Of a stretch of DNA of 64,000 nt, positions 1-8,149 are shown piece after piece. The stretch is from assembly GCA_031552765.1 (NCBI GenBank), contig JAVBME010000006.1:24431-88430 (forward strand), given 5' to 3'. Every line of letters begins with the position of its first letter. Positions within the stretch are counted from its first letter, which is position 1. Under the pieces are notes generated by a model. The model ran no database searches. It was given only the letters and a program-made list of their open reading frames with translations, and was not told where the DNA came from. The position numbers were made by a program, and so were the translations under genes. The stretch comes from JAVBME01 sp031552765. Lineage in GTDB: Bacteria > Bacillota > Negativicutes > Acidaminococcales > JAISLQ01.

Positions 1-2
1 TC

Positions 3-1175
3 TATGAACTCAACCGCCGCTGGGACAAATACCCGGTGGAACCCAAGATAGTCGACCGGGCCGAGGCCAAGTGCAAAGAAGTAGTGATAGATAAAAATAT
101 CAATTTGTTTGAAGTTCTATCCTTATACCGGATCAACGACCAGGACGGCGGCTTTTTCCTATCTAAAGCCTGTGTGTCCACTGCCGACGCCGAGTTTCCG
201 GATGACCTGGACAAGCAAAACCTTGGTACATACCGCATTCAGGTAAAAGATATCGATACCGTCGGCATTCAGGCGTTGCCTTTCCACGATATCGCTATAC
301 ATCTTGCTAAAGTGGAAGCTGAAAATAAGCCGCTGCCGGTAGCTATCGCCCTCGGCTGCGATCCGATAACGACCTTTATGGCTTCTACGCCGGTTTTATA
401 CAACGAGAGCGAATATAAATTTGTCGGCGCTTTGAATGACGGCGTTCCCTGCGAAATCACCAAAGCAGACCTTTATCCTAATCTTTATGTGCCGGCGCAC
501 GCCGAAGTGGTGCTCGAGGGCTATATCAAACCGCGTGTGCGTACTGTGGAAGGGCCGTTCGGCGAATTCCCCGGTTCATATTCCGGCGCGCGCCTGCAAT
601 GTGAGATCGTTATTGAAAAAATAACCCACAGGAAAGACCCGATATTTGAAAACCTTTACCTGGGACTGCCCTGGACAGAGATAGACTACCTGATGGCTTT
701 GAACACCAGCGTGCCTATTTACAAACAACTGAAAGCGACTTTCCCGGAAATCGAAGCTGTCAATGCCATGTATACCCACGGCATGGGCTGCATCATATCC
801 ACCAAAGTGCGCCTCGGCGGCATGGGCAAAGCGGTCGCTTTCCGCCTGCTCTCGACGCCGCACGGTATGGCATACGCCAAGATCATCATCATCGTTGATG
901 ATTTCGTAGACCCCTTCAATCTGGAACAGGTCATGTGGGCGCTTACCACCCGCGTACGTCCGGCCGACCATGTTTCCATCATCGAAAACTGCCCGGGTAT
1001 GCCGCTCGATCCGTCATCCGTCCCGGCCGGCATGCATTCCAAGCTGATCATCGACGCGACAACACCGGTAGCGCCGGAACCCAACCCGCGTGATGTCGAA
1101 CTTCTGAAACCGCATAAAGATGCTCCCAGATGGGCGGAATACATCAAAAAATATAAAGCTGAAAACAGCAAATAA
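3..1175 (+). CDS. UbiD-family hydroxyaryl decarboxylase large subunit (BsdC/ShdC-like), 5' end cut off by window
   Basis: This is the catalytic subunit of a non-oxidative decarboxylase that uses prenylated FMN to decarboxylate (or reversibly carboxylate) hydroxy-aromatic acids in the cytoplasm. The reading frame is open to the window edge (it reads YELNRRWDKYPVEP before the first GTG at 36), so the N-terminal part, roughly 80-100 residues judged from the family length of about 475, is missing. Visible family signatures are EGPFGEFPGSYSG, NLYLGLPWTEIDY and VDDFVDPFNLEQVMWAL. The next gene is the small subunit typical of BsdBCD/VdcBCD systems and a UbiX homologue follows further on, so the phenolic-acid decarboxylase assignment is firmer than ubiquinone-pathway UbiD. 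The true substrate (4-hydroxybenzoate, vanillate, gallate or another) cannot be read from the sequence. Confidence 0.9.
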   Translation, partial: YELNRRWDKYPVEPKIVDRAEAKCKEVVIDKNINLFEVLSLYRINDQDGGFFLSKACVSTADAEFPDDLDKQNLGTYRIQVKDIDTVGIQALPFHDIAIHLAKVEAENKPLPVAIALGCDPITTFMASTPVLYNESEYKFVGALNDGVPCEITKADLYPNLYVPAHAEVVLEGYIKPRVRTVEGPFGEFPGSYSGARLQCEIVIEKITHRKDPIFENLYLGLPWTEIDYLMALNTSVPIYKQLKATFPEIEAVNAMYTHGMGCIISTKVRLGGMGKAVAFRLLSTPHGMAYAKIIIIVDDFVDPFNLEQVMWALTTRVRPADHVSIIENCPGMPLDPSSVPAGMHSKLIIDATTPVAPEPNPRDVELLKPHKDAPRWAEYIKKYKAENSK

Positions 1176-1211
1176 GAAAAGATAACAGAAATTTTTAAGG
1201 AGGCTTATATT

Positions 1212-1427
1212 ATGGCATTAAAACCCTGTCCGCGCTGCAGCGACGAAACAAAAATAATGGTAAAATCCCCCGTCGGCGACGTGTGGGAAGTGTATGTTTG
1301 CAAAAAGTGCGCCTATTCCTGGCGTTCGACCGAAGGGGATAAAGTGGTGCTGCCCCAGTTCAAACTGACGGATGAAAAAATCGCCAATATGCAGATGATC
1401 CCTCCGATCGTACCTTTGAAAGGCTGA
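1212..1427 (+). CDS. small subunit of hydroxyaryl decarboxylase (BsdD/VdcD/ShdD-like)
   Basis: A 71-residue protein with two Cys pairs, CPRC near the N-terminus and CKKC around residue 35, followed by YSWRSTEG, matching the small D subunit that accompanies UbiD-type phenolic acid decarboxylases. The pairs look like a zinc-ribbon-like knuckle. A strong Shine-Dalgarno (AAGGAGGC) sits 8-10 bases before the ATG. It lies 36 bp after the large subunit in the same orientation. Its role in the complex is known only as required for, or enhancing, activity in some members. A hairpin follows it, so it may be made in excess of the transporter downstream. Confidence 0.85.
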   Translation: MALKPCPRCSDETKIMVKSPVGDVWEVYVCKKCAYSWRSTEGDKVVLPQFKLTDEKIANMQMIPPIVPLKG

Positions 1428-1460
1428 TTGTAGGCCTTCATTCTTCCTCCTCCATATAAA

Positions 1461-1490
1461 ACCGGGAGAGCAGCTTCTCTCCCGGTCTTT
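1461..1490 (+). terminator. intra-operon hairpin after the small subunit gene
   Basis: A perfect 10-bp stem (ACCGGGAGAG / CTCTCCCGGT) with a 6-base loop, followed by CTTTC. The T-tract is weak, so this may be a partial terminator or an mRNA-stabilising 3' structure separating the decarboxylase subunits from the transporter gene. Confidence 0.6.
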
Positions 1491-1531
1491 CAAAATACTT
1501 TATCCTGCTAGTTTAGAAGGAGGCTTAACGC

Positions 1532-2917
1532 ATGGGGAAAAATAAACCGTTGATAGGACTTATCCTCGGTATTTTAGTAGCGCTGGCCATAAACATGGCG
1601 CCGATAAGCGACCTGAGCCAAGCGGGCAAAATGTGCCTGGCGCTTTCTTTCATGACGGTCATTTTCTGGGGTTTCCAGATAACGCAGCCAGGCTATACTT
1701 CCGGTCTTTTCCTGGCGCTGCTCGTCATATTCAAAGTCGCGCCGCCGGCCAATGTCTTCGCGCCCTGGACAGGGCCGATCATGTACCTGGTCATAGGCGC
1801 CTATCTGATCGCAGGCGCGGTAAAATCGTCCGGCCTGGGCGAACGCATCGCCTATAATTTCATTTTACGCTATGTTGACTCCTATAAAAGCATCATAATC
1901 TCGATTTTTGTCCTGACTTTTATCCTGAGCATACTGATACCGCATCCCTGGCCGCGCGCATTTCTCATCATGTCGGTCATGGCGGTCATCATAAAAAGCG
2001 GCAATATTCCGCGTGAAGACGCGGTAAAAATTGGCTTTACCGTATTTGCCGCCTCTGTGCCGGTATCTATGATATTTTTGACCGGCGACAGCGTTATAAA
2101 TGTTCTGGCCGCGCAGGCCAGCGGCAAAGCTATCGGCTGGGTGGACTGGTTCATCTATATGGGGCCGCCCAACATCATTTCTTCTATTTTGACCTGTTTC
2201 TTAGTACTAAATCTGTTCAAGCCGAGCGCAGAGGTCAATATCAATAAAGACGAAATAAGGGATAAACTGGCGGCTATGGGCTCTATGAGCGCCCTGGAGA
2301 AGAAAACTGCTTTTTGGATAGTGCTGGCGATAATTCTCTGGATTGCCGACGCTGTACACGGCATACACCTTGGCTGGGTGACCCTCTTTATCGCCATGGC
2401 TATGGCCATGCCGGTGGTGGGCGGCATACTGACGCCCAAAGACTGGGCCGGCGTGCCTATCCACGTGCTGCTCTTTTTGACGGCGGCGATCACGATAGGC
2501 GTTGTCGGCGGCCTGACAGGCATGAACGCCTGGATAGCCAAGACTATACTGCCAGCTACTGTACCGACAAATCCCTATATCTTGGCGGCGTTCATCGCTA
2601 CCATATCCATAGTCATCCATATGGTGCTGGGCAGCGTTATAGCGGTCATGGGCATAGCTATCCCGGCTTTGCTGCTCTTTACTAAACCCATGGGCATCGA
2701 CCCGGTCATTCCGACCTTGCTTGTTTTTACCGCTATAGGCATCCACTATGTGCTGCCTTTCCAGCATTTGAATATGCTGGTCGGCCTGGGCGAGGAAAAC
2801 GGCATGTACACACAAAAAGAAGTCATGCGCCTAGGGATTCCGTTGACGATAGTCGTCTACATCACCTGTATACTTGTGGAAGTGCCGTACTGGCAAATGA
2901 TAGGTCTTTTTAAATAG
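1532..2917 (+). CDS. DASS/SLC13-type anion transporter, probably for the aromatic acid or its product
   Basis: A 461-residue, very hydrophobic inner-membrane protein with about 11-12 predicted helices and the layout of divalent anion:Na+ symporters/ArsB-like permeases, including two pseudo-symmetrical halves (the first half ends near residue 230 at LNLFKPSAEV, the second starts near 255). The start is set by AGAAGGAGGC 7-9 bases before ATG. It sits between the decarboxylase small subunit and the UbiX gene, so the inferred cargo is the aromatic carboxylate substrate. Non-oxidative decarboxylation coupled to substrate uptake can consume cytoplasmic protons, but whether this carrier is an antiporter or a symporter cannot be told. 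Confidence 0.75.
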   Translation: MGKNKPLIGLILGILVALAINMAPISDLSQAGKMCLALSFMTVIFWGFQITQPGYTSGLFLALLVIFKVAPPANVFAPWTGPIMYLVIGAYLIAGAVKSSGLGERIAYNFILRYVDSYKSIIISIFVLTFILSILIPHPWPRAFLIMSVMAVIIKSGNIPREDAVKIGFTVFAASVPVSMIFLTGDSVINVLAAQASGKAIGWVDWFIYMGPPNIISSILTCFLVLNLFKPSAEVNINKDEIRDKLAAMGSMSALEKKTAFWIVLAIILWIADAVHGIHLGWVTLFIAMAMAMPVVGGILTPKDWAGVPIHVLLFLTAAITIGVVGGLTGMNAWIAKTILPATVPTNPYILAAFIATISIVIHMVLGSVIAVMGIAIPALLLFTKPMGIDPVIPTLLVFTAIGIHYVLPFQHLNMLVGLGEENGMYTQKEVMRLGIPLTIVVYITCILVEVPYWQMIGLFK

Positions 2918-2934
2918 ATTGTGGGAGGTGTGCG

Positions 2935-3495
2935 ATGCGCATCATCGTAGGTATATCCGGCGCAACCGGAGTAATAATGGGCTACAGGCTGCTGCAAATA
3001 TTGAAAAACGTGCCGGACTGCGAAATACATCTGATAATAACTGAAGGCGCCGCGAAAAACTTTGAACTGGAGACAGATATTAGTATTTCAGATGTAGAGG
3101 CGCTAGCACACCATTGCCACAACAATAAAAACCTGGCGGCTGCGGTATCCAGCGGATCTTTCAGAACCGACGGCATGATCGTCTTGCCGTGCAGCATGAA
3201 ATCATTATCAGGTATTGCCAACGGCTATGCCGACAATCTTCTGGTGCGGGCGGCGGACGTCTGTCTGAAAGAAAACAGGAAAGTCGTCATCGCGCCGCGC
3301 GAAATGCCGCTGGGGAAAATACACATCCAAAATATGGCAAAAGTGGCAGACCTTGGCGTCAGCATCATCCCGCCCATGCTCACTTTCTACAATGCCCCGG
3401 GCAGCCTCGACGACCAGGTGACTCATGTCATCGGCAAGATACTCATGCAGTTCGGCATAGATATCAAAGAGTTTAAAGCCTGGCAGGGCGCGTAA
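2935..3495 (+). CDS. UbiX/BsdB-type flavin prenyltransferase
   Basis: A 186-residue flavoprotein of the UbiX/Pad1 family that joins a dimethylallyl group to reduced FMN to make the prenylated flavin needed by the UbiD-type subunit. It has the N-terminal FMN-binding GISGATGVIMGYRLL motif, the PCSMKSLSGIANGYADNL segment around residues 87-104, and VVIAPREMPLG, all typical. The start follows GGGAGGTG by 6 bases and the gene is 17 bp after the transporter. Because it is co-transcribed with a decarboxylase, it is the dedicated cofactor maker (BsdB/VdcB class). The sequence looks intact and of full family length. Confidence 0.92.
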   Translation: MRIIVGISGATGVIMGYRLLQILKNVPDCEIHLIITEGAAKNFELETDISISDVEALAHHCHNNKNLAAAVSSGSFRTDGMIVLPCSMKSLSGIANGYADNLLVRAADVCLKENRKVVIAPREMPLGKIHIQNMAKVADLGVSIIPPMLTFYNAPGSLDDQVTHVIGKILMQFGIDIKEFKAWQGA

Positions 3496-3519
3496 AAAAA
3501 GCCGGGAGGAATAACAGGC

Positions 3520-3924
3520 ATGAAAAGCGTTATGCGGTATTTTGAGTTGAGCGCGGGCAGCGGGCTGCACAAAGTTCAAGCAGTCGCGGTGCTGTGCGGA
3601 AAAGATATAAATATTTGTTTTGGCGGCGGCGACACTTTTCATATCGGCGCCAGCGCCCTGGCTGTCCCGCGGCCCAGCCTGTCAGATGAAAATATGGTAT
3701 CGGCCAGTGCTTCGGTCATTTGCGTCACCGCGCACAAGGAAGATGAGATAGCCCGGCAAGCGGCGCTAAAATTGGCGGCCAGCTTCAATACAAAGGTAAA
3801 CATAACCTGCGGCCTGCATATCGATAATGCCACCAAGGAAGATATCGAACTGCTCTATAAAAACTACCTGGATGTACTGGAAAAACTGGAAAAGGGCATA
3901 GCGGAATACTTCAAAGCTGATTGA
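3520..3924 (+). CDS. LpdD-like prenylated-flavin chaperone
   Basis: A 134-residue cytoplasmic protein whose layout (an N-terminal half with LSAGSGLHKVQAVAVLCGKD and a C-terminal half with VNITCGLHIDNATKED) resembles the small LpdD family found with gallate and hydroxybenzoate decarboxylases, proposed to help load prenylated FMN into the apo-enzyme. It has no membrane segment or signal peptide. It is preceded by GGGAGGA and lies 24 bp after the UbiX gene. The family match is from memory of conserved features and gene context; the chaperone role is inferred from described homologues. Confidence 0.7.
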   Translation: MKSVMRYFELSAGSGLHKVQAVAVLCGKDINICFGGGDTFHIGASALAVPRPSLSDENMVSASASVICVTAHKEDEIARQAALKLAASFNTKVNITCGLHIDNATKEDIELLYKNYLDVLEKLEKGIAEYFKAD

Positions 3925-3938
3925 GGGAGAGCGTGGAT

Positions 3939-4784
3939 ATGGAGATATTAGTCAAAATGCCTGGCCTGATAAGGTTTTATACAGTAAAAGAAGGCGACCG
4001 CGTCCAGGCGGGCGACCAGCTAGCCTCCATGGAAGCGATGCAGGTGGAACACAAAATACTTGCTCCCGCCGCCGGCGTGATAAAAAAGATAACAGCTCCA
4101 GTAAAAGAGCGCATTTCGGCCGGCACAATTATCATGGTTATGGATAATATGGTCACGGACAAACAAGGCGGCAGATATCTTTTTGCCGGGCGGGCAGATT
4201 TTGCAGCTTACAAGAAAGCCGTATCCGTTTGCGATTTTTCTATTGAAAATAACAGCCTGCTTATTGCCGGCCAAGTGGTAAGCGCCCTGGTACCGGTGCA
4301 GCATGTAAAGGAAGCGGTCGAGAATATAAACAGGCTGTCGCTGGAGCCGGAACGAAAAATGCCCTCTTATGGCTGGCGGTTTGAGCTGTATAAAGATAAA
4401 GACGGTTTTTTGCAGGAAGAATTCACCAAAGCGGAATGGCGGAAAGCCAATGTGGAGTACGTCGGCGTGAGTTTTAGCGTAGCCAGCCCTTTCGAGCGAG
4501 AAGATGCGAGGCCGCTGGTAAGCTACTTCCAGCCGGGCGGTTTGCTGGAAGAAATAGCGCCCAATGTCTATTACCGTTATGACCGTCTGTTTGCTAAATA
4601 CGGCGGCAGACCGGCGGTGTTTACGATAGAGGACGTCCCCGACCTGGCAGATTTTTTGCAAAACTATATGCCCGAGTTGTACAAAGACCTCTTAGAAACG
4701 GCGACCTATGAACTTTTGCAAAATTTTGACGCCAGGCCTTATGTGGAGAAGATAATAAAAAACCACTATACCTACAAAATATAA
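3939..4784 (+). CDS. biotinyl/lipoyl-like domain protein lacking the modified lysine, with an unknown C-terminal domain
   Basis: A 281-residue protein if started at the ATG 9 bases after GAGGGAG (longer starts at 3921 and 3933 are less well placed). Residues 1-70 form a biotinyl/lipoyl-like barrel: VKMPGLIRFYTVKEGDRVQAG, then SMEAMQVEHKILAPAAGVI. In biotin carriers the motif is EAMKM with biotin on Lys; here codon 35 is CAG (Gln), so covalent biotin is impossible at the usual place. Residues 115-281 are an uncharacterised domain rich in aromatic and acidic residues (YGWRFELYKDKDGF, YYRYDRLFAKYGG). The gene begins 15 bp after the chaperone stop and ends the operon. Its function is unknown; the context suggests assembly, regulation or cofactor handling for the decarboxylase. 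Confidence 0.75.
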   Translation: MEILVKMPGLIRFYTVKEGDRVQAGDQLASMEAMQVEHKILAPAAGVIKKITAPVKERISAGTIIMVMDNMVTDKQGGRYLFAGRADFAAYKKAVSVCDFSIENNSLLIAGQVVSALVPVQHVKEAVENINRLSLEPERKMPSYGWRFELYKDKDGFLQEEFTKAEWRKANVEYVGVSFSVASPFEREDARPLVSYFQPGGLLEEIAPNVYYRYDRLFAKYGGRPAVFTIEDVPDLADFLQNYMPELYKDLLETATYELLQNFDARPYVEKIIKNHYTYKI

Positions 4785-4820
4785 AACACACGCTATGCCC
4801 TGTATCATGGCGTGTGTTTT
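4783..4820 (+). terminator. terminator at the end of the decarboxylase operon
   Basis: An 11-bp stem (AAAACACACGC / GCGTGTGTTTT) with a 16-base loop and a T-rich flank on both sides. It lies between convergent genes and probably stops transcription from both. Confidence 0.85.
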
Positions 4821-4840
4821 ATATTTTATTGTTTTTTAGC

Positions 4841-5347
4841 TCATTTCCACAGTCCCTGGCGCTTTGCCCGCGCTTCGGTTTGGTACTTTTTGAAATCGTC
4901 CGCGTGTTTGACGTTGGGCGGTATCGTCACAATGCGGGCATAGCCTTTTAAGACCAGCTCGGAATTGAACATTTTCCGCGGGTCAGTCTCTTTCTGGTCG
5001 CGCCAGACATAAGCCAACAGGCGGCCGAATTTATCGCGTTCGCCGGCGTCAAATTCAAGGTATACAGTTTTTCCTGCCAGTTGGGATTTGGTGTAGGCGG
5101 AAGCCTCAGGGCCAAAATGCTGCACCGGCGTACCTTCTTTTTTTGTTTCAGGTGTGTCCATGCCGAGCATGCGTACCCGTTCCTGTTTCCCGTTCATTTT
5201 TACCAGCAACGTGTCGCCGTCTATCGTCCTGATGACCTCCGCGGCTTGACGTTTGGGAGCGTAGGCTGGCTGTTTATCCTGGCCGAAACCGCAGGCGCTC
5301 AGCAGCGCGGCCAGCAGCAAGAATAATATTATAGCGATTTTTCTCAC
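4841..5347 (-). CDS. thermonuclease (SNase-like) lipoprotein
   Basis: A 168-residue exported nuclease. Residues 1-19 are a lipoprotein signal ending in the lipobox LLSAC, so Cys19 would be lipidated. The remainder is the staphylococcal-nuclease fold: VIRTIDGDTLLVKMNG with the Ca-binding Asp, VRMLGMDTPETKK with the catalytic Arg/Asp region, and a second block AGERDKFGRLLAYVWRD holding the catalytic Glu and Arg. It ends in ARAKRQGLWK as do other SNase proteins. It likely degrades extracellular or periplasmic DNA or RNA. It lies 12 bp after the SHOCT protein gene in the same orientation, and a start preceded by AAGGAGT supports the coordinates. Confidence 0.9.
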   Translation of the reverse strand: MRKIAIILFLLLAALLSACGFGQDKQPAYAPKRQAAEVIRTIDGDTLLVKMNGKQERVRMLGMDTPETKKEGTPVQHFGPEASAYTKSQLAGKTVYLEFDAGERDKFGRLLAYVWRDQKETDPRKMFNSELVLKGYARIVTIPPNVKHADDFKKYQTEARAKRQGLWK

Positions 5348-5359
5348 GTTTGTACTCCT

Positions 5360-5878
5360 TTATATCTTGTCCAACAATTGTTGTTTTTTGTCTTGGAACT
5401 CTTCTTCTGTCAGCAATTCTGCATCTTTGAGTTCGCCAAGTTTTTTTATCAGCTCTATAGTTTCGTTAGTGTCTGGCGGCGTTGGCTGTTCATCCGGTAA
5501 GGCTGCCCCGCCGGCGGGTATGTTCAGTTTGGCGTACAGCTCCAGTTTGGCGTATTCTTCTTCATTTACCTGCAGGAAGAATTTTTTGCCGTTTGTAAGC
5601 ATACAGGCGGCTATGATATTAAAGTTGCCTCCGCCCAGGCCGGAAAGCAGGGAAGTGAGCCCCTTGGGGCCGGAGGGCGCTTGCAGTTTTTCTTCCGAGG
5701 TTATTTGGACGGCGCACAGTTTTTTTGTCAGGTCGACCTCTGTCGTGTCGCTGAAAAACCCGTCATTTTTCTGCCAGGAAAGGGTAAATTCGGCGGAAAA
5801 AGTATTTACCAGCACTTTCCTGTTTGTCAGGTCGCCGGAGATATATTTAGCCAAGAGGATTTTCTCCTTTGCTGTCAA
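5360..5878 (-). CDS. SHOCT-domain protein of unknown function
   Basis: A 172-residue soluble protein. The last 32 residues (IELIKKLGELKDAELLTEEE onward) are a short C-terminal SHOCT helix pair, a motif found at the ends of unrelated proteins and thought to mediate oligomerisation. The N-terminal 110 residues read like a small beta-rich PH-like domain (ISGDLTNRKVLVNTFSAEFT, AVQITSEEKL), followed by a Pro-rich linker. It is upstream of and probably co-transcribed with the nuclease lipoprotein gene. The function is not recognisable. Confidence 0.7.
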   Translation of the reverse strand: MTAKEKILLAKYISGDLTNRKVLVNTFSAEFTLSWQKNDGFFSDTTEVDLTKKLCAVQITSEEKLQAPSGPKGLTSLLSGLGGGNFNIIAACMLTNGKKFFLQVNEEEYAKLELYAKLNIPAGGAALPDEQPTPPDTNETIELIKKLGELKDAELLTEEEFQDKKQQLLDKI

Positions 5879-5912
5879 TTTTATACCATTTTATCACAAA
5901 ATATATTATACT

Positions 5913-5940
5913 AAAAACTCCCGCATTTGCGGGAGTTTTT
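5913..5940 (-). terminator. bidirectional terminator
   Basis: A perfect 12-bp inverted repeat (AAAAACTCCCGC / GCGGGAGTTTTT) with a 4-base loop just after the pyrophosphatase stop codon. It has T-runs in both directions, so it serves the minus-strand gene at 5945-7585. Confidence 0.9.
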
Positions 5941-5944
5941 AAAG

Positions 5945-7585
5945 TCATGTAGACAGTTCCTGCACGGCCAGGGCCAGCGGCGGTATAAGCTGTTTTTTGC
6001 GGCTGAGCATGCCCCGGAGGTGGTAAACGTTGTTCTCCGGCTCCAGGTCAAAGGCGTGCTGGATTATGCGCTGGGCCGGGCCGACGGCCAGAAGATCGGT
6101 GTCCCCGCTCATGATATTTGTTACCATCAAAAGTGAAAGATTGTAATTTTCTTGCCGCAACAGGTCGCCCAGAACTTTTTCCAAATCGGCCCGTAAAGGC
6201 GGCAGTTGAGTGTTGTCCATAACGTATACCTGGCTGGCAGAAATGCGGTAGCGGCCAAGCTGGAACTCTTTCATGTCCTGGCGGATTATTTCGTGCGGCG
6301 GCTGTTTGCTAAGGTCGGCGCCTTCTTTTAGGAGCTGCATGCCGTGTTCTTTTATATCCAGTTTTGCTATAGTCGCCAGCTTTTGCGCAGTGCTCTTGTC
6401 TTTCGAGGTGGTAGTGGGGGACTTAAACAGCACTGTGTCCGAAAGTATGGCGGACAGCAAGAGACCGGCAATTTTCGGCGGTATATATATGTTCTTGTTC
6501 CAGTACATGCCGGCGATAATAGTAGCGGTACAGCCGACCGGCTCTTGCTGGATGAAGATAGGTTCGTTGGTAGACAGGCCGCCCAAACGGTGATGGTCGA
6601 TGATCTCGGTTATTTTGGCGTACTCTATCCCTTCTACAGCCTGGCTGCGTTCATTGTGGTCGACCAGTATGACTTTTTGTTGCTCGGACATGATAAGGCT
6701 GTTGCGGTTGATCATACCAGCCAGGCGGTTTTTCTCCAGTACCGGGTAATTACGGAAATGCGTGTCAAGTATCCTTTCTTTGACGTCCTGCAACAGGTCG
6801 TTGGGGGAAAAGGCTACCACGTCTTTTTGCATCACGGCTTTGACGGGGATGCTCTGGGTCAACAGGCGCGCCGATGTATAGGTATCGTACGGGCAGCGGA
6901 TGACCACGATGCCGGCGGCGGCTGCTGCTGCCAGGCTGTCTTGGCTGATGTTGCCGCCAGAACCTGTTAGTATGATAGCGCTGACTTTTATCCTGATGCA
7001 CAGTTCGTGTACGTCGTAACGGTCGCCCACCAGCACTATATCGCCGGGGGAGAAGCTTTTTTCGATCACTTCCAGACTGGAGCCGGCTATTTTCAAGCGG
7101 CCTTCGAGGGTGCTGCCAAGGTTTTGTTCGCCGGCCAGCACTTTGCCGTTCACTACCTCCAAAACAGAGCGGAAAGTCGCGCCGGTCTGCGAAAAGTCCA
7201 ATGAAGCCATTTCCGCAAAAAAGCGCTTGGCCAAGTCGCCGACCGATACTATGCCGGCAAAACTGCCATCCGGCGCCAGTACCGGTATGGATTTTATGTT
7301 GGCGCCGGAGATTATCTGGCCTAGTTTCCAGAGGGTATCTTCCGGACGGACTGTTTCCGGCGGCAATATCATGACGTCACGGGCGCGCGGGTAAAAGTCG
7401 TCCACCAGTTCCGGCCAGGGCTCATTGAAATATTTCAGTATATAGCGGGTTTCGGCGTTCAGCCCGCCGGCGCGCGCCGCTTTGGCGTGTTCGCCCACTT
7501 GGTTTTTCAGATGGGCGTAGGCGATAGCCGAGCAGATAGAGTCGGTATCAGGGTTTCTGTGGCCGATGACATAGATAGGTTTCAT
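5945..7585 (-). CDS. ppaC: family II manganese-dependent inorganic pyrophosphatase with CBS and DRTGG regulatory insert
   Basis: A 546-residue cytoplasmic DHH-family enzyme hydrolysing pyrophosphate to two phosphates. The metal-site motifs are GHRNPDTDS (residues 8-16), LVDHNERSQ and IIDHHRLGG (DHH), and the C-terminal DHHA2 domain carries SRKKQ with the phosphate-binding Arg/Lys. Between the first and second DHH motifs lies a large insert with CBS repeats (PVLAPDGSFAGIVSVGDLAK; NYPVLEKNRLAGMINR) flanking a DRTGG domain, the arrangement of nucleotide-regulated PPases that are inhibited by AMP/ADP and activated by ATP or Ap4A in characterised clostridial members. It lies 8 bp after the flavodoxin gene in the same direction. 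Confidence 0.93.
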   Translation of the reverse strand: MKPIYVIGHRNPDTDSICSAIAYAHLKNQVGEHAKAARAGGLNAETRYILKYFNEPWPELVDDFYPRARDVMILPPETVRPEDTLWKLGQIISGANIKSIPVLAPDGSFAGIVSVGDLAKRFFAEMASLDFSQTGATFRSVLEVVNGKVLAGEQNLGSTLEGRLKIAGSSLEVIEKSFSPGDIVLVGDRYDVHELCIRIKVSAIILTGSGGNISQDSLAAAAAAGIVVIRCPYDTYTSARLLTQSIPVKAVMQKDVVAFSPNDLLQDVKERILDTHFRNYPVLEKNRLAGMINRNSLIMSEQQKVILVDHNERSQAVEGIEYAKITEIIDHHRLGGLSTNEPIFIQQEPVGCTATIIAGMYWNKNIYIPPKIAGLLLSAILSDTVLFKSPTTTSKDKSTAQKLATIAKLDIKEHGMQLLKEGADLSKQPPHEIIRQDMKEFQLGRYRISASQVYVMDNTQLPPLRADLEKVLGDLLRQENYNLSLLMVTNIMSGDTDLLAVGPAQRIIQHAFDLEPENNVYHLRGMLSRKKQLIPPLALAVQELST

Positions 7586-7593
7586 GGCGCCTC

Positions 7594-8082
7594 CTAAAAC
7601 AGCTCTTTGCTTTTTTGCGCTATGCGCTGGCCGAAGGTTTTAAAGAGCGGTTTGGCTTCTGCAAAATTCTGGCCTGTGGCCACCGCTCCCAGGTGGATGA
7701 ACGGCTGCCCCAAAGCCGCGCCGCCGGAGTAGACCAGCATGCCTTTGACCATGAGGTGGTTTATTATAGTGAGTATGGCGGTATCCGCCCCGCCCTGGAT
7801 ATATTGGGCCGTGGCAAAGACTGCGCCCAGTTTGCCGCCTAGCGTAAAACCCTGCCCGCTAGATTCGTCCAGCCATTTTTTCATCTGCCAGGACATATTG
7901 GCCAGGTAGGTGGGCGTGCCAAAAATAACGGCGCTGCTATCGTTGACAAACTCCCTGTCTACTTCGTCAAGGTTGAAGGCTTTTGCTTCCACGCCGTCTT
8001 CGAGTTTGATACCGGCCATTATTTCTTCAGCCATGGCCCGGGTGTTGCCTGTGCTGCTGAAGTACACTATGGAAATTTTCAT
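7594..8082 (-). CDS. flavodoxin / NAD(P)H-dependent FMN oxidoreductase family protein
   Basis: A 162-residue cytoplasmic flavodoxin-fold protein. The FMN phosphate loop is YFSSTGNTRAMAEEI (residues 7-21), and the second FMN-contacting loop is FGTPTYLANMSWQMKKWLDE. The segment AVFATAQYIQGGADTAILTI resembles WrbA/flavodoxin-like quinone or iron-sulfur-reducing family members. It is first in a two-gene minus-strand unit with ppaC. The electron partner cannot be identified from sequence. The start is supported by GGAGGACA 6 bases before the ATG. Confidence 0.85.
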   Translation of the reverse strand: MKISIVYFSSTGNTRAMAEEIMAGIKLEDGVEAKAFNLDEVDREFVNDSSAVIFGTPTYLANMSWQMKKWLDESSGQGFTLGGKLGAVFATAQYIQGGADTAILTIINHLMVKGMLVYSGGAALGQPFIHLGAVATGQNFAEAKPLFKTFGQRIAQKSKELF

Positions 8083-8149
8083 TTTATGTCCTCCAAAATG
8101 CTCGCTAGTTTACCATAGTTAAATTATAATACAGTTATTCAAAAAAAAA

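Noticed and set aside
576..1171. Long minus-strand ORFs opposite the UbiD-type gene
   Set aside because: They are antisense to a gene with clear family motifs, have low-complexity basic composition and no ribosome-binding sites.
2207..2815. 202-codon minus-strand ORF opposite the transporter gene
   Set aside because: His/Arg/Gln-rich shadow of a hydrophobic plus-strand gene; no start signal.
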